In this document: positions 25,370 through 34,961 of the stretch, piece after piece
Layout: each line of letters begins with the position of its first letter
Numbering within the stretch: the stretch's first letter is position 1
Source: Sphingobacterium griseoflavum
GTDB lineage: Bacteria > Bacteroidota > Bacteroidia > Sphingobacteriales > Sphingobacteriaceae
Reading direction: 5' to 3'
Length of the DNA: 64,000 bases
NCBI RefSeq assembly: GCF_014653155.1
Contig: NZ_BNAF01000001.1
Coordinates: 372,001-436,000 of the forward strand
Made by a program: the position numbers and the translations under genes
The notes under the pieces: model-generated
Told to the model about the DNA's origin: nothing
The model's input: the letters and a program-made list of their open reading frames with translations, nothing else
Databases searched by the model: none

Positions 25370-26920
25370 TTATCTAAAATTGCTGTTCGCGTCAATTTGC
25401 GTTTGTGGTATGGGCACATACTCGCTCTGTCCGGGGATGAAGCGCGCGCCGAATACCTGCTGTGCGCGACCGGTTCGCACGAGGTCATTAAAGCGTTCGC
25501 CCCACCATTCGCAAGCAAATTCAGCTCTACGCTCGTCCAATATCTGGTCTAGGGTAACACCGGCAATGGCGGGCATGCCTGCCCGTTCACGCACCAATCG
25601 GAAAGGCTCATCTCCGTTTTGTCCTTTTCGCACTTTGGCCTCGGCATTTAATAACAAAGCGTCAGCATATCGCAGGATGCGGACATTGTTGTTGGCTCCG
25701 TACTCCAGCCTGCCTTCTGTCATTTGGTTAACGGGAAGATAGGCCTTTCCGTTAAAGTGTTTGATGCCAAACGTATTACCGTACACGCGATCTCCGCTGG
25801 GCGTTAATTTGAATGTGGCCGGATCCCCGTTTATACCACAGTCCAAAATTGTTGTCCGCAGTCGGGTTGTATCGTTTCTATTGGTTAGGAAGTCGACAAT
25901 ATTTTGCGACGGCGGGATCCAGCCGGCTCCGGAAATAGCGCTACCTCGCTGATCGCCGGCAGGGCCTTGCCATCTAAAAAACGTCCCCCAATCCACGCCT
26001 GGGCGAACGATATCACCCACGGGAAGGCCGAAATCGGAATACTGAAGCTCGAAAAGCGATTCATTGCTAAGCTTTCCGGGGAGCTTGAACAGCTGATAAA
26101 AATCCGGGAAAAGCGAAAATTTATTGCTGGCAATAATTTCGTTGGTAGCGTCCAACACCTGATCCCAGTAGGGGCTTGCATTGTCGTTGCCCGCAAGATC
26201 GGCGGCGGCTTTGGCCTTCAACAGTAAGGCTGAATATCTGGTCACCGCGCCCACATGTTTTGATTGATTGGGACGGGCATCTTCCAAGTCCTGGATACAG
26301 GCGTCCATTTCGGAGATGATAAATTGTCGAACTTCCGCTGCCGTACTTTTTCCAATGGTGGTGAGGCGTGCGATATCGCCGCTGTCGGAAAGAATAGGCA
26401 CATCGCCAAAAAGCCGGGAAGCCATGAGATGGGCATAGGCGCGCAGAAAGCGAACTTCCGCTTGATATTGGCGGTTTAGTGCAGCATCTTCCATGTTTGC
26501 TGCAGGAATGTTTGCTGCAAAAAGTTCCAATTCCATCAGGGCGTTGTTTGCGGTTATGGCCAAGCTGTAATAGCTGATCCACGACTGGTTCAGGCCCCAG
26601 TAAGACTGTATGGTTACATCGCGCTGGAAATTTTTGATAGCCATCAATTCTGGATTGTCATTGGCATTTGGTGCGGCCTGCAGATAGTCATCATCCCGCA
26701 TGCAACGGATGGTAAGATCTATCCAATGTACGAGGTTGTCGTCGGAGGCCGCGCGATAAACGCCCGATACGGGTGCATACATCAAGGCAAGGTTGCTGTA
26801 GTTGATTTCCTCAGAACGCTGTTGATTCTCCAGTGGCTTGTCCAAGAATTTTTCGCAGCCAGTCATAAGCGACGCAAAACCTAGGCAGCTACAAATGATG
26901 ATATATTTGAATTTTTTCAT
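25370..26920 (-). CDS. SusD/RagB-family glycan-binding lipoprotein
   Basis: The 516-residue outer-membrane lipoprotein has lipobox Cys22 (FASLMTGC) followed by EKFLDKPLENQ, the usual SusD opening. It has TPR-like helices (EVRFLRAYAHLMASRLFGDV is the standard SusD motif) and the C-terminal ADALLLNAEAKVRKGQ with ILDERRAEFACEWWGERFND. It captures oligosaccharide and forms a lid on the SusC barrel encoded 17 bases upstream. The partner enzyme points to a beta-glucan ligand. Confidence 0.95.
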   Translation of the reverse strand: MKKFKYIIICSCLGFASLMTGCEKFLDKPLENQQRSEEINYSNLALMYAPVSGVYRAASDDNLVHWIDLTIRCMRDDDYLQAAPNANDNPELMAIKNFQRDVTIQSYWGLNQSWISYYSLAITANNALMELELFAANIPAANMEDAALNRQYQAEVRFLRAYAHLMASRLFGDVPILSDSGDIARLTTIGKSTAAEVRQFIISEMDACIQDLEDARPNQSKHVGAVTRYSALLLKAKAAADLAGNDNASPYWDQVLDATNEIIASNKFSLFPDFYQLFKLPGKLSNESLFELQYSDFGLPVGDIVRPGVDWGTFFRWQGPAGDQRGSAISGAGWIPPSQNIVDFLTNRNDTTRLRTTILDCGINGDPATFKLTPSGDRVYGNTFGIKHFNGKAYLPVNQMTEGRLEYGANNNVRILRYADALLLNAEAKVRKGQNGDEPFRLVRERAGMPAIAGVTLDQILDERRAEFACEWWGERFNDLVRTGRAQQVFGARFIPGQSEYVPIPQTQIDANSNFR

Positions 26921-26937
26921 GATTGTCCTTTTATAAA

Positions 26938-29900
26938 TTAGAAGCTTAAACGTAATCCCAAACTATAGGTTGCCGAGATTGGATACACATTGGCATCGTA
27001 GCCCATACCGGATATTTCCGGTGTAAAGCCTTTGTAGCGGGTGAAGATAGCAGGTCTGTCTGCTGTAGCAAACACCCGGATGGGCATAGACTCGCCGAGA
27101 TTGAACGAATAGCCCAATTGTATATTTTGAATACGGAAGTAAGCACCACTTTCCACAAAAAAGGAGCTGGCTTGCAAATTCCAGGAAGCTACGGTTCCTT
27201 CGGCAGAAGGGTAGATGTTCGAGCTGCCTTCGCCATTCCATAGACCTTCGATGAATGCCGCATCGGCGTTCATCTGCGGGTATTTGCGGCGCATGGCACG
27301 ATTGAGGTTGTGTATTTTGTTGCCGGCAACGCCTTGAAAAGCGATGTTCATATCGAACTTTTTGTATTGGAGGCCGATGTTGAATCCGTAGGTGAGCTTA
27401 GGTAGGTAGTTTCCTAGGTTGATGCGATCTTCTTCGTCGAGCTCACCATTTCCATTTTGGTCTTTGTACCTGAGATACCCCGGCTTGATGGGCGATCCCG
27501 GATTAAGCTCGTTATAACGGCTGGCAATAGGGTCTGCATCAATTTCGGCTTGTGTTTGATAGATGCCGGCCACCTCATAGCCATAGTAGTAGTTAAGCGG
27601 TTGTCCTTCTTCCACTCTGGCGGGAAATTCCGCCGCCCATTCCGGAAAACCGTTCATGATATTGTCCAAGCCACCCAGATCGGTCACCCGATTTTTAAGC
27701 GTGGTAAGGTTTACGCCGAGGTTGTATCCAAACTGACCTACTTGATCCTTCCAGTCTAATCCGATCTCCCAGCCGCTGTTGGCGACGCTACCCCAGTTTC
27801 CGTACACACGATCCCACATAAATGGAATCGGGCGGCTAAATGCCAGATCACGGGTTTTCCGGTGATAGTAGTCCACCGTACCATGCAATCTGTTGTTGAG
27901 CAAGGCAAAATCTAGACCGCCGTCCCATTCTTCCACAACTTCCCAACGCACTTGTGTGAAGAATCGGCCTACACGATAGCCCGGCACGCGAGCACCATAG
28001 GTGGAGCCAATGCTGCCGAAGATGGCCGAGTTGTTGTTGCCGGAATTTACAATAGCGTAGCCGGCGTTAGGCTGTATACCATCGTTGCCGAGTAGACCCC
28101 AGCTACCACGGATCTTTAACAGGTCGAAAAGCGACTGGTTTTCCATGAACTTTTCACGGCTTAATACCCAGCCTAACCCGATGGAGGGAAAGTAGCCCCA
28201 TTTCGTTTGGTATTTCGAGCTTCCATCGGCACGGAATGTGGCAGTCAGTAGGTATTTGTTGTCATAATCATAGGTGGCTCGGGTGAAGGCCGACACGCCG
28301 GAGTTTCGCGACCCGCCTTCGCCATAACCTGTTGCCGATCCAATACCTTGGGCGCCTTGCCCCACATACCAAAACTCCTCTGCCGCAGGAACGTCGTTTG
28401 CCGACACCCAAGTCTCGCGCCAGCGTTCCTCACGTACAGATTGTCCCAAAAGCACGGTCCAGTGATGTTTGCCAGCCTCGTCGCGGTAGGTCAGGAGGTT
28501 GTCGAGAATATAGTCTGTATTTCGTGTTTGCGCAGATCGTAAGTACGAGCGATCGCTACGTTGATCGTTATCGATATAATATACCGGGGTGTAGTTTATA
28601 CCGTGGGTCGATTGCAAACGTTGGCTCAATTGCGAGCGAAAGGTCAGTTTATCTTTCCACAGCTGCGCTTCGACATAGGCACTCGGCAAAATTTGGAAAC
28701 CTTTGTCTTGGCTATGATTGTAATGGGCTGTTGCAAGTGGATTGTTGAACCAGAATCCTGTTGGAATACCCAGTGAAGCGCTTGTCCCAAATTTTATCGG
28801 GTCTGCCATTTCCAATGTTGGATCGTAGGCTGGATAAAGCGGCGAAGCGAAATACGCTTGTCTGAATGCCGTGTTGTTCGGTAAAAAAGCATTGAAATTG
28901 TTGAGATGCGCCGTAAACCCTATTTTCAACCAATCGGTGACGCGGGCTTCTGTTTGCATGCGGATGTTGTACTTTTTGTGGTAGTTTTTGGCATCCATGA
29001 TACCATCTTGGTCGAGGTAATTGATGCCAAATGTATAGGTGATCTTGTCGCTACCGCCCTGCACGTCGATGTTGTGGTTCGTAATCAGCGCCTTTGAACG
29101 TAGCAGTTCGCCATACCAGTCGGTGTTGGTCGTTGGAGCGTCGCCCTGTCCGCCAAACTTTTCGATGGAATTGTCGACGATATAGCCTTCACCTTTTGCA
29201 CGCGCATAGGCGGCAAACTGAGGTCCATTTGCCATTTTAAGGACATTCGTGGGGATTTGGAATCCGGTGTATCCATTGTAAGTGACGCGCGCTTTCATGT
29301 TCAGGCTACCCTTTTTAGTGGTGACGATGATCACACCGTTTGCTGCCCTGACGCCATAAATGGCAGCGCCAGATGCGTCTTTCAATACCGACATGTCTGC
29401 GATGTCATTGGGATTCAAGAAGTCGATATTGTCCATGAACATGCCATCGACGACATATAAAGGACTTTCATTGTTAAAGGAGCCTACCCCCCGCACGCGC
29501 ACGGTCGCACCTGCCCCAGGAGCGCCCGAGCTTACAACCTGCACGCCGGTGACAGATCCCTGTAGGGCATCCATCGGTGTGGAGACGGTGCGTTTCACCA
29601 AATTCTCCACATTTACGGTCGCTACGGGCGCAGTAAGGTCGCTCTTTCGCTGCGAGCCATAGCCGATGATCACCACCTCATCGAGATTCAAGTTGCCGTC
29701 GGCCGAAAGCTGCACGTTAACGGTGTTGCCCGTGACAGGGACGGTCTTCCGGGCATAACCCACCGCCGACACAACCAAAGAGTCGGTGGTTGTTGGTACG
29801 CCAAGGGTGAAAAAGCCCCGCTCATCGCTGCTCGTACCCAAATCAGGCCGGTCTTTAACGGTAATGGTTGCAATGACGGCCTTCCCCACCTCATTGCTGA

Positions 29901-29994
29901 TGTTACCGCTGAGCGTTTTTGTCTGCGCGTGCGCATCACGACATAAACCGAATAGCAAGGTAACGACGGTCAATAATACTACTTTGTTTTTCAT
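26938..29994 (-). CDS. SusC/RagA-family TonB-linked outer membrane transporter
   Basis: The 1018-residue TonB-dependent barrel has a signal peptide ending at DAHAQ, an N-terminal carboxypeptidase-regulatory-like domain (LSGNISNEVGKAVIATITVK), the SusC signature DEVVIIGYGSQRKSDLTAPV, and a plug with RVRGVGSFNNESPLYVVDG. The final beta strand ends in SLGLRLSF, as expected for barrel insertion. I start at ATG 29994; the TTG two codons earlier is unlikely. It is the first gene of the glucan operon and faces its probable regulator. Confidence 0.95.
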   Translation of the reverse strand: MKNKVVLLTVVTLLFGLCRDAHAQTKTLSGNISNEVGKAVIATITVKDRPDLGTSSDERGFFTLGVPTTTDSLVVSAVGYARKTVPVTGNTVNVQLSADGNLNLDEVVIIGYGSQRKSDLTAPVATVNVENLVKRTVSTPMDALQGSVTGVQVVSSGAPGAGATVRVRGVGSFNNESPLYVVDGMFMDNIDFLNPNDIADMSVLKDASGAAIYGVRAANGVIIVTTKKGSLNMKARVTYNGYTGFQIPTNVLKMANGPQFAAYARAKGEGYIVDNSIEKFGGQGDAPTTNTDWYGELLRSKALITNHNIDVQGGSDKITYTFGINYLDQDGIMDAKNYHKKYNIRMQTEARVTDWLKIGFTAHLNNFNAFLPNNTAFRQAYFASPLYPAYDPTLEMADPIKFGTSASLGIPTGFWFNNPLATAHYNHSQDKGFQILPSAYVEAQLWKDKLTFRSQLSQRLQSTHGINYTPVYYIDNDQRSDRSYLRSAQTRNTDYILDNLLTYRDEAGKHHWTVLLGQSVREERWRETWVSANDVPAAEEFWYVGQGAQGIGSATGYGEGGSRNSGVSAFTRATYDYDNKYLLTATFRADGSSKYQTKWGYFPSIGLGWVLSREKFMENQSLFDLLKIRGSWGLLGNDGIQPNAGYAIVNSGNNNSAIFGSIGSTYGARVPGYRVGRFFTQVRWEVVEEWDGGLDFALLNNRLHGTVDYYHRKTRDLAFSRPIPFMWDRVYGNWGSVANSGWEIGLDWKDQVGQFGYNLGVNLTTLKNRVTDLGGLDNIMNGFPEWAAEFPARVEEGQPLNYYYGYEVAGIYQTQAEIDADPIASRYNELNPGSPIKPGYLRYKDQNGNGELDEEDRINLGNYLPKLTYGFNIGLQYKKFDMNIAFQGVAGNKIHNLNRAMRRKYPQMNADAAFIEGLWNGEGSSNIYPSAEGTVASWNLQASSFFVESGAYFRIQNIQLGYSFNLGESMPIRVFATADRPAIFTRYKGFTPEISGMGYDANVYPISATYSLGLRLSF

Positions 29995-30044
29995 GCACAA
30001 TCAAATTAACATGGTTAGGAATTCTTGTTTATAACTTAGCGAAT

Positions 30045-30052
30045 CAAAATTA
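30045..30052 (-). promoter_or_regulatory. -7 element of the SusC operon
   Basis: On the minus strand TAATTTTG is an exact TAnnTTTG match, placing the start near 30038, about 44 bases before the SusC start codon. No good -33 box is visible, which fits a promoter dependent on an activator such as the divergent regulator. Confidence 0.45.
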
Positions 30053-30104
30053 GTGTAACCCCTCAGCCCGCTGCTTATCGAAGGGTACATCATTTCTACT
30101 TCAT

Positions 30105-30136
30105 ATTGCTGTAGTTTGTCAATTTTGCTATATTTG
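30105..30136 (+). promoter_or_regulatory. Promoter of the sensor-regulator gene
   Basis: ATTG (30105-30108), a 20-base spacer and an exact TATATTTG (30129-30136) match the Bacteroidota promoter. The predicted start near 30143 gives a 36-base leader and rules out the longer frame start at 30116. Confidence 0.6.
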
Positions 30137-30178
30137 ACCTACTTCAAGCATACATCATCATCTCTTATAAACCTTGTC

Positions 30179-33073
30179 ATGAAGTATATCGACAAACTGG
30201 CTGCTGTATTACTGATACTGTTCCCCCTGTTATCGAACGGGCAAAATCCGTTGGGTATACCTATGGTACACAACTATGGTAAAGTGGTTTTCCAGGGTGG
30301 AAGTCGGACATGGGACATCAAGCAGGACAGCCGAGGGATCTTATACTTCGCCAACAACGAAGGTCTTATTACGTTTGACGGAAAATATTGGAAGCGTCAT
30401 GCCTTGCCTAACCATACAATTGTTCGTTCGATCGCCATCGATGAGCATGACCGTGTCTATGTTGGGGGGCAGGGCGAGTTCGGCTATTTCGAACCGAACC
30501 GAAACCAGCAGCTCACATACGTTTCGCTGAAAGGACTACTCGCCGAGGGACAAGCGCAGTTTGCGGATACCTGGAATACCGTGTGTCTTGATCGGGCTGT
30601 ATTTTTCAGGACAGACAAGCAAATATTTGAGTATCGTAACGGGCAGATAAAGGTGTATCCGGCAAACGTCAATTGGGAGTTTATGGGAAAAGCGGGCAAC
30701 CAGTTGTTTGCGCAAGATGCCAAACATGGTTTATTGCGTTTTGCCGACGGAAAATGGAAACAGGTACTACGGCACAACGACTTCAAAGCCATGAAGATTG
30801 CTTCCATGGCCAGCTTAGGCGATCAGCGCTTGCTTATCACCACCCTTACAGATGGCGATTATTTGCTGCAAGACAGTGTAGCGAGCCGACAACATGTTCA
30901 CGCCCCCTCGGGCGGGCTTTACACGCCATCGTTAGCACTGATCAATACCAACGAATACGTTGTCGCCACGGCTTCGGAAGGTTGTGTCGTTCGGCATGTA
31001 CAGGGGCATGTATTGCAAAAGATCGGGCTGGCAGAAGGATTGCAAAATAAAAACGTAACGACGGTTTTTGTGGACCGGCAGAAGAATATCTGGGCAGCCG
31101 TAGACAATGCCATCGCGGTGATTAGTTATGGCAGCGCTATCCGTTATTTTAGACCCAGTGCGGAATTTGATGTGACGGGCTATTCGGCATTGATTTTTCA
31201 GGAGAAACTGTACGTAACTTCATCCAACGGTGTCTATGTTACAGCGTTGCAGCCGGGGTTTAAAAACCACAGTCAATCTGTCGGTAAGTTTAGGTTGATT
31301 GCAGGAAGCGATGGCGGGGAAGCTTGGCGCGTGTCCGAGATTAACGGGCAGCTGCTGCTGACCCATAACCGTGGTCTCTTTAGCATACAGCAGGACAGAT
31401 TGGTTGCTTTAGAGGAAGGAGCCGGCGCTTGGCTCCCGATGGCGCTTTCTGCCGTGTATCCGGTCGAGCGGGCGTTGCTGGGTACGTACTATGGCCTGGA
31501 TCTCATTCGGTTTAACGACGGGCGATTTGAGCGTGTCGACAAGCTTAAAGGCCCTTCCGATTCGTACCGGTTTCTTGAAATGGATAGCCGGGGCGGTATT
31601 TGGGCGTCGCACCCTTACCGCGGTATTTACCGTTTACGGTTGGCCGACGATGCCACAGCGTATGACGCCCGTCTGTTTACCGAAAAAGATGGGCTTCCTT
31701 CTGATTTCCAGAATTATGTCTTTCGCGTTAACAACCGACTGCTATTCGGCACGGCTAAAGGTATCTACACCTTTGACGAGCAGCAGTCGCGGTTCATGCC
31801 TGCTGCTGATTTAGCTGAGTTTACTGATCTGCCGATCAAGTATCTAAAGGAAGATGCGGATGGTCATCTTTGGTTTTGTAGCGGCAAGCGGATCGGGGTG
31901 GCGCGGCAAGATCCTAAAACCAAACGCTATCAAATAACTTATTTGCCTGAATTGGAGGGACATCAAACATCCGGATTTGAAAACATCTATGCTTATGACA
32001 AGAACAATATTTATATTGGCTCGGAGCGCGGTCTTATCCATATCGATTTCGAAAACTACCTTGCGGTTAAACACAAGCCACAGGTATTGCTTTCGTCCAT
32101 AAGGGCGACGGCGACCACCGATAGTACGATTTACGATGGGCATGTGGTTCGGCCGGAAGAGGCCAAGGGCAACAATTTGGCCGCTTCGGCGGTCCTTCCG
32201 GCCCGTTTCAATTCCTTTTTGTTTAGGTATGCGTCGCCGAGCTATGGCATCCAAGCGTATATGCAATACAGCTATCGCTTGGAAGGTTACGATCGGGAAT
32301 GGTCTGTTTGGGGAAGCGAAACCGAAAAAGCGTATACCAACTTGCCCAACGGCACATACACTTTCCAAGTACGCGCAAAAAACAATCTTTCCGACCTATC
32401 AGCAGTAGCATCCTATACATTTGTAATCCGGCCACCATGGTATAAATCTATTTGGGCAATAGGCATCTATGTCTTCATTTTGCTGTTGGCGATCTACCTA
32501 CTGGTGCTTTGGCAGAAGCGCGTATGGAGAAAACAGGAGGAAGATTTCAATAAGAAGCTGACGCAGATGCGGTACATCCATCAGTTAGAAATAGAAAAAA
32601 ATGAAAAAGAAATTGTAAAGCTGCAAAACGAAAAGCTGGAGCATGAGGTCATGTCTAAAACGAAGGAGCTGGCCAGCGCCAGCATGCAGCTGATGGAAAA
32701 CACCGGTGCACTGAGTAAGCTTCGCGTCGAATTGGCAAAATTGGATGTCAGGGCGGAGGAAGGAAACGAATTGAAAAAAATTACCTCGCTGCTGAACGAT
32801 GTGGAAAAGAACAGCAGCCATTGGGATCAGTTCGCCAGCCATTTTGATGAGCTTAACGACGGCTTTATGCATCGTTTAAAAGAGAAACATCCCAAGTTAT
32901 CTCGGAATGACTTAAAAGTTTGCGCGTACTTACGGTTGCATTTTTCAACCAAGCAGATTGCACAACTGCAGAATATATCGGTAAGGGGCGTGGAGATACA
33001 TCGCTATCGGATTCGCAAAAAATTGGGTATCGATAGCGATACGCCGACCGCCGACTACTTAGCTACGGTTTAA
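30179..33073 (+). CDS. Membrane-spanning one-component regulator: propeller sensor, Y_Y_Y, LuxR-type HTH
   Basis: The 964-residue protein has a signal peptide (ending near LLSNGQ). A periplasmic propeller-type sensor with repeated G-x-[IL]-W/Y-F motifs follows (for example DSRGILYFANNEGLITFDG and GHLWFCSGKRIGVA). Then come a Y_Y_Y domain (about 690-752, YRLEGYDREWSVWG), one membrane helix (about 757-780), a coiled coil, and a C-terminal LuxR-like HTH (LSRNDLKVCAYLRLHFSTKQ and VRGVEIHRYRIRKKL). It has no histidine kinase or receiver domain, so signal would pass directly through the membrane to DNA. It is divergent from the SusC operon and is its likely activator. Confidence 0.9.
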   Translation: MKYIDKLAAVLLILFPLLSNGQNPLGIPMVHNYGKVVFQGGSRTWDIKQDSRGILYFANNEGLITFDGKYWKRHALPNHTIVRSIAIDEHDRVYVGGQGEFGYFEPNRNQQLTYVSLKGLLAEGQAQFADTWNTVCLDRAVFFRTDKQIFEYRNGQIKVYPANVNWEFMGKAGNQLFAQDAKHGLLRFADGKWKQVLRHNDFKAMKIASMASLGDQRLLITTLTDGDYLLQDSVASRQHVHAPSGGLYTPSLALINTNEYVVATASEGCVVRHVQGHVLQKIGLAEGLQNKNVTTVFVDRQKNIWAAVDNAIAVISYGSAIRYFRPSAEFDVTGYSALIFQEKLYVTSSNGVYVTALQPGFKNHSQSVGKFRLIAGSDGGEAWRVSEINGQLLLTHNRGLFSIQQDRLVALEEGAGAWLPMALSAVYPVERALLGTYYGLDLIRFNDGRFERVDKLKGPSDSYRFLEMDSRGGIWASHPYRGIYRLRLADDATAYDARLFTEKDGLPSDFQNYVFRVNNRLLFGTAKGIYTFDEQQSRFMPAADLAEFTDLPIKYLKEDADGHLWFCSGKRIGVARQDPKTKRYQITYLPELEGHQTSGFENIYAYDKNNIYIGSERGLIHIDFENYLAVKHKPQVLLSSIRATATTDSTIYDGHVVRPEEAKGNNLAASAVLPARFNSFLFRYASPSYGIQAYMQYSYRLEGYDREWSVWGSETEKAYTNLPNGTYTFQVRAKNNLSDLSAVASYTFVIRPPWYKSIWAIGIYVFILLLAIYLLVLWQKRVWRKQEEDFNKKLTQMRYIHQLEIEKNEKEIVKLQNEKLEHEVMSKTKELASASMQLMENTGALSKLRVELAKLDVRAEEGNELKKITSLLNDVEKNSSHWDQFASHFDELNDGFMHRLKEKHPKLSRNDLKVCAYLRLHFSTKQIAQLQNISVRGVEIHRYRIRKKLGIDSDTPTADYLATV

Positions 33074-33125
33074 CCGTGTAAGTAAAAAGATCTGTTGACT
33101 TATGGGTATTCTATCTTCAATTTAT

Positions 33126-33156
33126 TTTGAAAACGTAAAACCTTTGCTTAATTTTG
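33126..33156 (+). promoter_or_regulatory. Consensus promoter of a 38-codon ORF
   Basis: TTTG (33126-33129), exactly 19 bases, and TAATTTTG (33149-33156) match both boxes of the Bacteroidota consensus in full. The predicted start near 33163 is 24 bases upstream of an ATG. Confidence 0.65.
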
Positions 33157-33186
33157 TTGACAAATGGACTAACAACACAGCAGATT

Positions 33187-33303
33187 ATGAATTTTAATTC
33201 CCGTTTTTACCAATACGTTTTTGCGTTTTCCTCTTTGGTGGTTTTGTTAAGCGAGTTAGCTTGTCGTTTAGGGCAGTTTATCGCAGGCTTTTTCTATAAT
33301 TAA
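33187..33303 (+). CDS. Small hydrophobic protein, 38 residues (putative)
   Basis: ATG 33187 opens a frame of 38 codons ending in TAA at 33301. The peptide begins MNFNSRFYQYVFAF and continues with SSLVVLLSELACRLGQFIAG, giving one likely membrane segment. A full consensus promoter lies just upstream and a strong terminator about 160 bases downstream, so a short transcript is well supported. Whether the peptide is made, or the RNA itself is the product, cannot be decided. I do not recognise the family. Confidence 0.45.
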   Translation: MNFNSRFYQYVFAFSSLVVLLSELACRLGQFIAGFFYN

Positions 33304-33460
33304 CAATACGAGATCCCACGATCCGGTCGTGTATAGCCATACCGCTGCTTGAGACGGTAATCTACGAAACCCAACCTAAGGCTGCCTTAACCACAAAGCG
33401 TACTACTGCTGCGGGAAAATTGATGTTCTGTGGTGCATCTTTCTGCTTTATCAATAAACT

Positions 33461-33498
33461 AAAAAATGCCAGTATTTAGTGATAAATCTGGCATTTTT
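33461..33498. terminator. Bidirectional terminator before the RND operon end
   Basis: AAAAAATGCCAG and CTGGCATTTTT form the outer stem, with a second inner stem ATTTA / TAAAT. A- and T-tracts on both sides allow it to stop the leftward efflux operon and rightward transcripts from 33163. Confidence 0.85.
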
Positions 33499-33524
33499 CA
33501 GCTGTTGTTTGCTCGGAATAAGGG

Positions 33525-34961
33525 CTATTGCCAACCACCTCCTAGCGATTTATAGAGATCGATCGACGCGTTGAATTGCGCTTTTTGCGACTCAATCCAT
33601 TCGAATTTTGCTTCAATGGCATCACGCTGCGTCATTAGTACCTCCATGTAATCGGCATGTGCCGAATTGAAAAGATCGTAGGATATCTGTACGGATTCCG
33701 TCAACGTGGATACTTGCCTACCCTGTAGTGTATTGATGTGAGCCATGTTTTTAATTTTCGCCAATTGATTGGCAACCTCTACATAGGCGTTTAACAGGGT
33801 TTGCTCATAAACGAATACCGATTGTATTTGTTTGGCGTTGGCATTGAGATAGTCGGCTTGGATAGCTCTTTTGTTGACCAACGGCGCGATCAGGTCGCCC
33901 GTAATCGAGTAAATCAATGATTGCGGTGTTTTGAGCAGATAGGCGGGGTTGAAGGCTTGGTAACCGAGGCTGGCAGAAATTCCTAGCGATGGGTAAAACC
34001 GTGCCTTGGCCACTTTCACATCCAGTTTGGCGGCAGCCATAAGCAGCTCTGCCTTCCTCACATCGGGTCTGTTGTCTAAGAGCTGTGCGGGCAGTCCTTC
34101 TTGCACAGTGGGCAGGTTGCTGTGGTCGAGGCTGCTGGCCTCGCGTTGGATGTGCTGCGGATATTGGCCGACGAGATAGTTTAATTGATTCTCGGCCTCC
34201 ACGATCTGTTGATCGATTTTATAGCGCATGCTTTGCGTTTTGAGCACCTCTGCTTCGAATTTCTTAACGGCCAGTTCTGTCACCCGTGTCGCAATCTTCT
34301 GCAATCTCACTAGATCCAGCGCATCCGATTGCAGCTTTAGGTTCTGTTCGACAAGCATTTTTTCCTGGTCCAATGCCAATAGCTCGTAATAGAGGTTTGC
34401 AATCTCGGCCACGAGGTTAGTGACCATGAAGTTTTTGCCCTCTATGCTGGCTAGGTATTCGAGCTGCGCTTCCTTGGCTGCATTGTGCAGCTTGTTCCAG
34501 ATGTCGACCTCCCAATTGGCAAAGAGCGTGGCACCCAAATCGGGCATAGGGTCGGGATTTTCCTTTCCGTCACGAATCTCGACTTGCCTTTCCGTTGCGC
34601 CGAGGGTAGTATATGCACTGCGTTTTTCGGCTCCGCCGCCTATTTTGGCGCCTACGAAAGGGAGGTACTCACCCTTTCTGGCCCGAATCTCGTTGCTGGA
34701 CATTTTTATTTCCTGTAGCATGATATGCAATTCCTGATTGTGATCCAGTGCGGAGTCAATAAGGTTGCGCAGATGAGGATCCTTAAAATACGTTTTCCAG
34801 TCTACTTTGGCGCTATTCGCGCTGTCGGCCTCGGCCTCGTAAGTTGTAGGCATGTTGGCGGTGGAGGCAACCTGTTCCTTAATCTTCGGTACCCCGCAGC
34901 CGATTATGGCTAGGCAGGAACCCGCTAATAGTATAGGCTTGATGCTTGTTTTCTTTATCAT
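33525..34961 (-). CDS. Outer membrane factor lipoprotein of RND efflux pump (NodT/OprM type)
   Basis: The 478-residue TolC-fold channel has a lipobox (CLAIIGC) near residue 22. It shows the two OEP repeats of this lipoprotein group: VDWKTYFKDPHLRNLIDSAL at the start, LLDNRPDVRKAELLMAAAKL in the middle, and YMEVLMTQRDAIEAKFEWIE near the end. Its start overlaps the stop of the pump gene by one base. It is the last gene of the adaptor-pump-channel operon. Confidence 0.94.
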   Translation of the reverse strand: MIKKTSIKPILLAGSCLAIIGCGVPKIKEQVASTANMPTTYEAEADSANSAKVDWKTYFKDPHLRNLIDSALDHNQELHIMLQEIKMSSNEIRARKGEYLPFVGAKIGGGAEKRSAYTTLGATERQVEIRDGKENPDPMPDLGATLFANWEVDIWNKLHNAAKEAQLEYLASIEGKNFMVTNLVAEIANLYYELLALDQEKMLVEQNLKLQSDALDLVRLQKIATRVTELAVKKFEAEVLKTQSMRYKIDQQIVEAENQLNYLVGQYPQHIQREASSLDHSNLPTVQEGLPAQLLDNRPDVRKAELLMAAAKLDVKVAKARFYPSLGISASLGYQAFNPAYLLKTPQSLIYSITGDLIAPLVNKRAIQADYLNANAKQIQSVFVYEQTLLNAYVEVANQLAKIKNMAHINTLQGRQVSTLTESVQISYDLFNSAHADYMEVLMTQRDAIEAKFEWIESQKAQFNASIDLYKSLGGGWQ

